Assembly: GCA_030682505.1 (NCBI GenBank)
Contig: JAUXOH010000210.1
Location: 1 to 5,812 of the forward strand
Length of the DNA stretch: 5,812 nucleotides
Reading direction: 5' to 3'
Origin: Candidatus Didemnitutus sp.
GTDB lineage: Bacteria; Verrucomicrobiota; Verrucomicrobiia; Opitutales; Opitutaceae
A program made the position numbers and the translations under genes. Of this stretch, positions 1 through 5,101 are shown in pieces. Numbering within the stretch: the first letter of the stretch is position 1; every line of letters begins with the position of its first letter. The notes beneath the pieces are model-generated. The model searched no databases and was not told the origin of the DNA. It was given only the letters and a program-made list of their open reading frames with translations.

Positions 1-441
1 GTGCACGCCGACCTCAACTGCCTTTCCGTCATCCAATTTGCCGTCGATGTGCTCAAGGTGAAGCACATCATGGTCGTGGGGCACTACGGTTGCGCGGGGG
101 TGCTCTCGGCCCTGCGGTGCGAGCGCTTGGGACTGGCGGACAACTGGCTGCGCCACGTGCAGGACGTGAAGACCAAGCACGAGCACTGCCTGCATGCGCT
201 GGCGGACGATTCCTCCCGGGCCGCCCTGCTGTGCGAACTCAACGTGATCGAGCAGGCGGTGAATGTCTGCCAGACGACCGTCGTGGAGGACGCTTGGACC
301 CGCGGCCAAGACCTGACAGTGCACGGCTGGATCTATGGCTTGAAGGACGGACTGCTGCGTGATCTCCACATTTCCGCCGGCAGTACCGGCGAAGCGTTGG
401 CGGCCCAGAAGAACGCCATCGCCGCCGCCACGGGCGCTTGA
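1..441 (+). CDS. can: Beta-class carbonic anhydrase, 5'-truncated by window edge
   Basis: Interconverts CO2 and bicarbonate with a zinc ion in the cytoplasm, supplying bicarbonate to carboxylases. The visible 146 residues match the E. coli Can type closely. They begin in the conserved H-x-DLNCLSV segment, continue through GHYGC (His28 and Cys31, the second half of the zinc site), a CELNV-EQ helix, and the HGW-YGL-DGLLRDL strand near the C-terminus. The first zinc Cys and the C-x-D-x-R motif are missing because about 70 N-terminal residues lie left of the window. The GTG at base 1 is therefore an internal Val codon, not a start. Tyr112 sits where the bicarbonate-gated (type II) enzymes have their allosteric Tyr, but the partner Trp and Arg are outside the window, so regulation cannot be judged. 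It ends at TGA 439-441 with no clear terminator behind it. The family call is firm. Confidence 0.93.
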   Translation: MHADLNCLSVIQFAVDVLKVKHIMVVGHYGCAGVLSALRCERLGLADNWLRHVQDVKTKHEHCLHALADDSSRAALLCELNVIEQAVNVCQTTVVEDAWTRGQDLTVHGWIYGLKDGLLRDLHISAGSTGEALAAQKNAIAAATGA

Positions 442-622
442 GGCGGGGAGCGGAATCGGCCCGCTGGGGGAGTCCGTCGGCTGTCCGGGGGATCTTTCCC
501 ACTGGACGGCGTCGCAAAGTCGCGGGCTAATGCGCGCGTGAAGCGGTTGGATTTCTTGGGGCCCCGGCGCTTGGTTCATTGTGTGGGCCGCTTCCATCGA
601 CTATCCATGGGTCCGCACTCCC

Positions 623-1696
623 ATGATTCCGATGGCTGACAATGCTTCGGTGGCCCGCCGGTTTGAGTCTCTGCGCCACTTGGTGGGCAACACCCCGCTC
701 CTCGCGGTGCGTTTTCGTTTTCGCGGCTCGACCCGCGTGGTTTATGCCAAGGCGGAGCACTTCAACCTGACGGGCAGTATCAAGGACCGCATGGCCTTCC
801 ACGTTTTGCGGCGCGCTTATGCCACCGGAGCCATCCGCTCGCGCGACACCATCGCCGAAGCGACCAGCGGGAACACGGGCATTGCCTTCGCTGCGGTGGG
901 CCGGGCGCTCGGCCATCCCGTGGTGATCTTCATGCCCGATTGGATGAGCCGCGAACGCACGGACCTGATCCGCAGTCTCGGCGCCCGGATTGTGCCGGTG
1001 TCGGCCGAGCAGGGTGGATTCCTCGGCAGCATTCGTCTGGCCGAGGAATACTCGCAGGAGCAGGGGGCCTTTTTGCCCCGCCAGTTTGCCAACGAAGCCA
1101 ATGTCGAGGCGCACGAACGCACGACGGGGCCGGAACTCTGGTGGCAACTCGACGAGCAAAGGGTGACGCTCGATGCCTTTGTCGCCGGGGTGGGGACGGG
1201 AGGCACGGTCATGGGGGTGGGCCGTTTTCTGCGGAACACCCGCCGGGCGATCAAGGTTCATCCGGTTGAACCGGTCGAATCACCCACGCTCAGTGCCGGA
1301 CGCAAAGTCGGGCGCCACCGCATCCAGGGAATTTCGGATGAGTTTGTGCCTCCCCTGCTGAAGCTCGATCAACTCGACCCGGTGCTCGCCGTCAGCGATG
1401 GGGATGCGATCCTCATGGCCCAGAAGTTGGCGACGCAACTGGGCCTCGCCGTGGGGATTTCCTCCGGCGCGAATTTCCTCGCCGCCCTGCAGGCGCAGGA
1501 GCTCCTCGGGCCGCGGGCCGCGGTCGCAACGGTGTTCAGTGACGACAACAAGAAATACCTCAGCACGGACCTGCTGCGCGAGGAACCGGTGCGGGCGGGC
1601 TACCTGACCCCGGAGATCGAGCTCCTGGATTTCACGAGTCACAAGCGCGTTTGCGCCACGTGCCTGGACGCCGATTGTGACCTGCGCCCGGACTGA
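623..1696 (+). CDS. Cysteine synthase-family PLP enzyme (CysK/CysM type) with Cys-containing tail
   Basis: Fold-type II PLP enzyme, probably making cysteine from O-acetylserine and sulfide in the cytoplasm. Motifs, numbered from ATG 623, are in the family order. GNTPL lies near residue 22, the PLP-binding Lys54 is in NLTGSIKDR, the substrate loop TSGNTG is at 81-86, QFAN-AN and TTGPELW follow, the phosphate loop GTGGT is at 191-195, and GISSGAN is at 278-284. The length of 357 residues is longer than the usual 300-320. Two oddities stand out: the normal Pro of N-P-x-G-S is Leu, and the extended C-terminus ends in CATC with a third Cys five residues on (Cys344, 347, 352). The start is uncertain, with ATG 623, ATG 632 and GTG 581 all in frame. 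None has a good ribosome binding site, and family alignment favours 623 or 632. The exact substrate (O-acetylserine, O-phosphoserine or homocysteine-type chemistry) cannot be fixed from sequence, so no symbol is given. Confidence 0.9.
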   Translation: MIPMADNASVARRFESLRHLVGNTPLLAVRFRFRGSTRVVYAKAEHFNLTGSIKDRMAFHVLRRAYATGAIRSRDTIAEATSGNTGIAFAAVGRALGHPVVIFMPDWMSRERTDLIRSLGARIVPVSAEQGGFLGSIRLAEEYSQEQGAFLPRQFANEANVEAHERTTGPELWWQLDEQRVTLDAFVAGVGTGGTVMGVGRFLRNTRRAIKVHPVEPVESPTLSAGRKVGRHRIQGISDEFVPPLLKLDQLDPVLAVSDGDAILMAQKLATQLGLAVGISSGANFLAALQAQELLGPRAAVATVFSDDNKKYLSTDLLREEPVRAGYLTPEIELLDFTSHKRVCATCLDADCDLRPD

Positions 1697-1714
1697 ATTC
1701 GGAAGGGCAGACGC

Positions 1715-1744
1715 AAAAAATCCCGCGGCCATCACCGCGGGATT
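1715..1744 (-). terminator. Intrinsic terminator of efp, possibly bidirectional
   Basis: A perfect 10-bp stem (AATCCCGCGG at 1719-1728, CCGCGGGATT at 1735-1744) closes a 6-base loop. On the plus strand six A's (1715-1720) run into the left arm. Read on the minus strand, the GC-rich hairpin is therefore followed by a T-tract, the classic rho-independent form, about 30 bases past the efp stop. In the plus direction, toward which the cysteine synthase gene ends at 1696, the stem is followed only by a mixed GGTTCTT, so termination there would be weaker. A second, imperfect stem (about 1750-1768) lies between it and the efp stop. Confidence 0.85.
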
Positions 1745-1774
1745 GGTTCTTCCCAGTGGGCTGGGGAAAAATGA

Positions 1775-2332
1775 CTAGGCGCGGCCCATGTAGGTGCCGT
1801 CGGTCGTGCTGACGCGGATGACTTCGCCTTCCTTGATGAACAAAGGGACCTGCACCACGAGGCCCGTTTCGCAGGTCGCGGGCTTTTGCACGTTGGAGGC
1901 GGTGTCGCCCTTCACGCCATCGGCACTCTCGATGATCTTGAGCGTCACGGCCGTGGGGAGATCAATCGTGACCGGGACTTCGTTGATGAAGAGCACCTCG
2001 GCTTTACCGTTGGCGACGAGATAGTTCTTGGAGTCGCCGATCATGGTCTCGTTGAGTTCGAAGGACTCAAAGGACTCGGGATCCATGAACGTGTAGGTGT
2101 CGCGATCCGCATAGCTGAATTCCAGCGTGCGGCGATCCGTCGACAGCACCTCGACGGTGTCCGAGGAATTAAAGCGCTGCTCGAGCGTCTTGCCGTAGCG
2201 CAAATTGCGCATCTTGATCTGCACGAAAGCGCGCAAATTGCCCGGCGTGCGATGCTGGGTCTCCATCACCAAGTGGGGTTCGCTGTTGAACTTGATGACT
2301 TGGCCTTTGCGGATGTCGTTGGCTGCGGGCAT
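1775..2332 (-). CDS. efp: Translation elongation factor P
   Basis: Binds between the P and E sites of stalled ribosomes and promotes peptide bonds at consecutive prolines. The 185 residues cover the full family length. They comprise an N-terminal KOW-like domain (1-65), an OB domain (about 66-128), and a second OB domain with the signature GDTA...KPATCETG...VPLFI-EGE...TTDGTY at 142-181. ATG at 2330-2332 starts the protein at the usual point (MPAANDIRKG), although no clear Shine-Dalgarno sequence precedes it. The loop that points at the peptidyl-transferase centre reads TPGNLRAF. Aligned with E. coli KPGKGQAF, the modified Lys34 is replaced by Asn32, so neither lysylation (EpmA) nor arginine rhamnosylation (EarP) is possible at that position. 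The gene is transcribed away from lpxC, ends in a strong terminator, and seems to be monocistronic. Family assignment is essentially certain. Confidence 0.97.
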   Translation of the reverse strand: MPAANDIRKGQVIKFNSEPHLVMETQHRTPGNLRAFVQIKMRNLRYGKTLEQRFNSSDTVEVLSTDRRTLEFSYADRDTYTFMDPESFESFELNETMIGDSKNYLVANGKAEVLFINEVPVTIDLPTAVTLKIIESADGVKGDTASNVQKPATCETGLVVQVPLFIKEGEVIRVSTTDGTYMGRA

Positions 2333-2371
2333 GACGATTTCAGATACGGTGTTGAAGTTGGGAAGGGGATA

Positions 2372-2401
2372 GGAATACCGGGGCGGTTTTCGCACTGTCA
2401 A
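2372..2401 (-). promoter_or_regulatory. Putative sigma-70-type promoter of efp
   Basis: On the minus strand a perfect -35 hexamer TTGACA (plus-strand 2396-2401) is followed after 18 bases by TATTCC (2372-2377), which matches the first three consensus -10 positions. Transcription would begin near 2365 and leave a leader of about 33 bases before the efp ATG. A small inverted repeat (ACTGT-CA-ACAGT, 2394-2405) overlaps the -35 box. The -35 is convincing and the -10 is mediocre. Confidence 0.5.
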
Positions 2402-2486
2402 CAGTCGTCTCGGGCGGAAGTCGGTCCCGGGCTTCGCCATTCGACTCTGCAGGGCGACCAGCGGGCGGTATTTGTTGCCAATCGGA

Positions 2487-2501
2487 CCCCGGAAACCGGG
2501 G
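2487..2501. repeat. Perfect short palindrome upstream of lpxC
   Basis: CCCCGG and CCGGGG flank AAA, forming a 6-bp perfect inverted repeat about 58 bases before the lpxC-fabZ start. It could be a protein-binding site or a stable hairpin in the leader RNA. It has no T-tract on the lpxC side and is not placed as a terminator of any gene. Its function is unknown, and in GC-rich DNA it may be chance. Confidence 0.3.
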
Positions 2502-2509
2502 CTGTTATC

Positions 2510-2532
2510 TCCAAGCTTGTCATTTCCAAGCT
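2510..2532. repeat. Direct repeat TCCAAGCT x2 in the lpxC leader
   Basis: TCCAAGCT occurs at 2510-2517 and again at 2525-2532, a 15-base period, and both copies are followed by a GT within the next three bases. The pair lies 27-49 bases upstream of the lpxC-fabZ ATG. No recognised operator matches it, so it is recorded only as local structure in the divergent control region. Confidence 0.25.
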
Positions 2533-2558
2533 GTTTCCGAGACTTCGCCGCAATACCA

Positions 2559-3890
2559 ATGAAGCAGCGCACCCTCTTGCGCGAGGTCTCCATCAAGGGC
2601 AATGCCCTGCACACTGGAGACGCCGTGCACATGATTTTCAAACCCGCGGCGGTCGACCACGGCATCGTGTTCAAACGGATGGACCTCCACGGCCATCCCG
2701 AAATCAAACCGCGGGTCGATCTCGTCACCGACTTGGTCCGGGCCACCACCATCCAGCAGGGACATGCGAAGATCCATACCGTCGAGCACGTGCTCAGCGC
2801 CTTGAGCGGTTGCGGGATCGACAACCTCCTCATCGAGATGGATGCCGGCGAGCCGCCGATCATGGACGGTTCCGCCCGGGAATTCGTCAAAATGATCCAG
2901 CAGGGCGAACCGCTCGAGCAGGACGCCGAGCGCGAATACTTCACGCTCACCGAACCGATCTCCGTCTCGCGCGGCAACTCCTCCATCATCGCGCTGCCGT
3001 TCGACGGTCTGAAGATTTCCTGCACCAGCGCCGACGACCGCGGCATCCACACCCAGCACCTCTCGCTGACGATCGATCCCGACGTCTATGTGACGCAGAT
3101 CGCGGCTTCGCGCACCTTTACCATTTACGAGGACATCGAGGGGTTGCTCAAGCTGGGCAAGATCAAGGGCGGTTCGCTCGACTGCGCGGTGGTGATCAAG
3201 GGCGACAAGATCATCTCCAAGGAGCCGCTGCGCTTCGCCGACGAGTTTGTCCGGCACAAGATTCTCGACATCGTCGGGGACATCACGCTCCTCGGCGCGC
3301 CCCTCAAGGCGCACATCGTCGCCACGCGGCCCGGCCACGCCATCAACGCCGAGTTGACCAAGCTGCTCTTCGAAAAACTGGAGGCCTGGAAGAAGGGGGG
3401 CAAGAAGCCCACCAAGCCCGCCACGCCGAAGGCCGAGATCACCACCGAGACCACGCTCGACATCCGCCGGGTGCTCGACACGTTGCCGCACCGCTATCCG
3501 TTCGTCATGATCGACCGCGTGGTCGAGCTCACCGACGACACGTTGACCGCGATCAAGAACGTCACGATCAACGAGCCGTATTTCCAAGGGCACTATCCGG
3601 GCAATCCCGTGATGCCCGGCGTGCTCCAGATCGAGGCCATGGCGCAGGCGGCCGGGATCCTCCTGCTCCGGCGCACCACGATGGAAAGCAAGACCGCGCT
3701 CTTCATGAGTTGCGACAAGGTGAAGTGGCGCAAACCCGTCCGACCCGGCGATCAACTCAGCATCAAGGTCAAACTCACCAAACTGCGCGGCACCATCGCC
3801 TGTGCCGAGGGCGAGTGCAGTGTCGGCGCTCAGACGGTTTCCTCCGGTGAGCTGATGTTCGCCTTGGTGGATACAAACCAGATGGACTGA
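2559..3890 (+). CDS. lpxC/fabZ: Bifunctional UDP-3-O-acyl-GlcNAc deacetylase / 3-hydroxyacyl-ACP dehydratase (LpxC-FabZ fusion)
   Basis: Joins the committed lipid A deacetylase with the fatty acid dehydratase that draws on the same 3-hydroxyacyl-ACP pool. Residues 1-272 are LpxC. HTVEH supplies catalytic Glu76 and zinc ligand His77, RHKILDIVGD supplies zinc ligands His233 and Asp237, and PGHA carries the general-acid His260. A Lys/Pro/Thr-rich linker spans about 274-300. Residues 301-443 are a hot-dog-fold FabZ, with LPHRYPFVMIDRV followed by GHYPGNPVMPGVLQIEAMAQ, where His345 and Glu359 are the active-site pair. All catalytic residues of both halves are present, so both should be active. The 443-residue length fits known fusions. 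ATG 2559 begins MKQRTL at the LpxC family start. A TTG at 2472 would add 29 residues that do not look like LpxC. lpxA follows after three bases, so the two are surely co-transcribed and probably translationally coupled. Confidence 0.96.
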   Translation: MKQRTLLREVSIKGNALHTGDAVHMIFKPAAVDHGIVFKRMDLHGHPEIKPRVDLVTDLVRATTIQQGHAKIHTVEHVLSALSGCGIDNLLIEMDAGEPPIMDGSAREFVKMIQQGEPLEQDAEREYFTLTEPISVSRGNSSIIALPFDGLKISCTSADDRGIHTQHLSLTIDPDVYVTQIAASRTFTIYEDIEGLLKLGKIKGGSLDCAVVIKGDKIISKEPLRFADEFVRHKILDIVGDITLLGAPLKAHIVATRPGHAINAELTKLLFEKLEAWKKGGKKPTKPATPKAEITTETTLDIRRVLDTLPHRYPFVMIDRVVELTDDTLTAIKNVTINEPYFQGHYPGNPVMPGVLQIEAMAQAAGILLLRRTTMESKTALFMSCDKVKWRKPVRPGDQLSIKVKLTKLRGTIACAEGECSVGAQTVSSGELMFALVDTNQMD

Positions 3891-3893
3891 GTC

Positions 3894-4679
3894 ATGGCGC
3901 AGACCATTCATCCCACCGCCATCATCGAGGACGGCGCGCAATTTGGAGCCGACGTCGCGATCGGTGCCTATGCCTATGTCGGCGCCAAGGTCGTGCTGGG
4001 CAACGGGTGCGTCCTGCACCACCACGCCAACGTCGAGGGTCGCACTCGCCTCGGGCAGAATTGCGAGTTGTTTCCTTTCACCTGCATCGGCACGAAGACC
4101 CACGACCTCAAGTATGTCGGCGGCGAGCCCGGCCTGGTGATCGGCGATCGCAACGTCTTTCGCGAATACGTCAGCGTGCATGGTGCGACCAAGGCCGACG
4201 AGGACACCAAGATGGGCGACGACAACGTGCTGCTCGCTTACGCCCACGTCGCGCACGACTGCATCATCGGCAACAATCTGGTGATGAGCGCCCAATCGGC
4301 CCTTGCGGGCCATGTGGTGGTCGATGACAACGTCAATATCGGCTGGGGCACCGGGGTGCATCAGTTCTGCCGCGTGGGTTCCCACGCGATGCTCGGCGGC
4401 ATGTCGAAAATCGTGCAGGATGTCCCCCCGTATGTGATCGCGGATGGCAATCCGGCGATTGCCCGCTCGATCAACAAGGTCGGCCTCGAACGCTTTGGCC
4501 TCACCGTCGAACAGCTCGACGCGATCAAGCACGCCTTCCGTATTTTCTACCGCGCCGGGCTCAATCGCATCCAGGCCTTCGAGCGCATGCACGGGCACCA
4601 ACTCGCCGGCACGCCGGAGTTTCAGGCCTTTCTCAATTTTGTGACGAGGAGCGAACGCGGCGTGATTGCCGGTCGCTGA
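3894..4679 (+). CDS. lpxA: UDP-N-acetylglucosamine O-acyltransferase (LpxA)
   Basis: First step of lipid A synthesis: transfers an (R)-3-hydroxyacyl chain from ACP to the 3-OH of UDP-GlcNAc in the cytoplasm. The 261 residues (E. coli 262) hold the hexapeptide repeats of a left-handed beta helix from about residue 4 to 185, then an alpha-helical C-terminal domain from about 195. AHVAHDC carries catalytic His121 with His118, and VHQFC (His156) and DVPPYVIADGNPA are typical. Gly169 aligns with the E. coli Gly173 chain-length ruler. Trp151 stands where E. coli has a small Gly. The usual I-HRGT stretch reads VHGAT and is one residue shorter. The start ATG lies 3 bases past the fabZ stop with no Shine-Dalgarno sequence of its own, which suggests coupling. 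No lpxB or lpxD follows. The opposite-strand gene begins its stop codon one base after this gene's TGA. Confidence 0.97.
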   Translation: MAQTIHPTAIIEDGAQFGADVAIGAYAYVGAKVVLGNGCVLHHHANVEGRTRLGQNCELFPFTCIGTKTHDLKYVGGEPGLVIGDRNVFREYVSVHGATKADEDTKMGDDNVLLAYAHVAHDCIIGNNLVMSAQSALAGHVVVDDNVNIGWGTGVHQFCRVGSHAMLGGMSKIVQDVPPYVIADGNPAIARSINKVGLERFGLTVEQLDAIKHAFRIFYRAGLNRIQAFERMHGHQLAGTPEFQAFLNFVTRSERGVIAGR

Positions 4680-4680
4680 G

Positions 4681-5010
4681 TCACGGCGTTTCGTCGGGCG
4701 GTCGCGGGAGGTCGCCGAGGCGTCTCAACAGGGGGTAGGGATACAGGCCCGAGCGATGCCCGTCGCTGAAGTGAAAACAGATGGCGTAGTTGCCGACCTG
4801 CTCCCAGCTCCGCACCTCGACCCCGAGATGGCTCTTGGGCGCCTCGCCGCCGTATTGGTGGCCGAAGATATCCTGCTCTCCGCGCACCTCGGCGCTGGGC
4901 GACGCGGCGCGCAAGGTCGCGAAGGTGATGAAGCTTTCCTGGTCGTCGCTCCAGCGAATGGCGACTTCAGGGCCGATGAGTTGCACGTCGAGCGGGCGGA
5001 TGGGATCCAT
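4681..5010 (-). CDS. DUF971 / GBBH-like N-terminal domain protein
   Basis: Small single-domain protein of 109 residues resembling the N-terminal domain of gamma-butyrobetaine hydroxylase. Family landmarks seen are IRWSDDQESFITFATLR (19-34), VGNYAICFHFSDGH (72-85) and SGLYPYPLLRRL (87-98). Stand-alone members occur widely in bacteria, sometimes beside or fused to ApbC/Mrp-type iron-sulfur carrier ATPases, but their role is not settled. In zinc-binding members a C-x-C-x2-C follows the LR. Here those positions are Ser37, Ser39 and Val42, although the DGH histidine (His85) is kept, so metal binding by the usual site is unlikely. The ATG at 5008-5010 is the natural family start. It lies 91 bases downstream of the xylulokinase-like gene on the same strand, so co-transcription is possible but not shown. 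Its stop faces the lpxA stop across a single base. Confidence 0.8.
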   Translation of the reverse strand: MDPIRPLDVQLIGPEVAIRWSDDQESFITFATLRAASPSAEVRGEQDIFGHQYGGEAPKSHLGVEVRSWEQVGNYAICFHFSDGHRSGLYPYPLLRRLGDLPRPPDETP

Positions 5011-5029
5011 GGGAGTGACTCACGCTCCC
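5011..5029 (-). other. Hairpin abutting the DUF971 start codon
   Basis: A 7-bp stem with one G-T pair (5011-5017 with 5023-5029) and a 5-base loop ends exactly one base before the ATG on the minus strand. In RNA it would sequester the only purine-rich (GGGAG/GTGAG) sequences available as a ribosome binding site. It could dampen translation or be incidental. It has no T-tract, so it is not a terminator. Confidence 0.3.
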
Positions 5030-5101
5030 GTGAATTCTGCGCAAAGGGAAGCTCGGAAACTCCAGGGTGCAGTCGCGAAAGCCGGGACGATCGGCTCCGC
5101 C

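Noticed and set aside
1..3. GTG at base 1 as a start for the carbonic anhydrase
   Set aside because: It corresponds to the internal Val before H-x-DLNCLS. About 70 family residues, including the first zinc Cys, should precede it.
449..465. Possible terminator after the carbonic anhydrase gene (AGCGG / CCGCT stem)
   Set aside because: Only five base pairs with a seven-base loop and no T-tract, so it is not distinguishable from chance in this base composition.
527..1735. Minus-strand open frames antisense to the cysteine synthase (527-1261, 1280-1735)
   Set aside because: They oppose a gene with all PLP-enzyme motifs and show only composition-driven low-complexity translations.
2472..2558. 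Upstream TTG start adding 29 residues to LpxC-FabZ
   Set aside because: The added residues have no LpxC similarity, span the palindrome and direct repeats, and the ATG at 2559 coincides with the usual LpxC N-terminus.
2333..3052. N-terminal extension of the efp frame to 425 residues
   Set aside because: The EF-P homology begins exactly at MPAANDIRKG (2332). The extension runs antisense through lpxC, includes the probable efp promoter region, and resembles nothing in the family.
1886..3850. A 654-codon open frame on the plus strand overlapping efp and lpxC-fabZ
   Set aside because: It is antisense to efp and out of frame with lpxC-fabZ. The product is Arg/His/Gly/Ala-rich low complexity, so it is a shadow frame.
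2520..4601. A 693-codon open frame on the minus strand covering lpxC-fabZ and lpxA
   Set aside because: It is antisense to two genes with complete catalytic motifs. Its product is a His/Asp/Val/Gly-rich string without domain signatures, as expected from the reverse frame of GC-rich codon use.
5080..5096. Possible terminator after the xylulokinase-like gene (AGCCG / CGGCT stem)
   Set aside because: Five base pairs, a seven-base loop and no T-tract, too weak to call.
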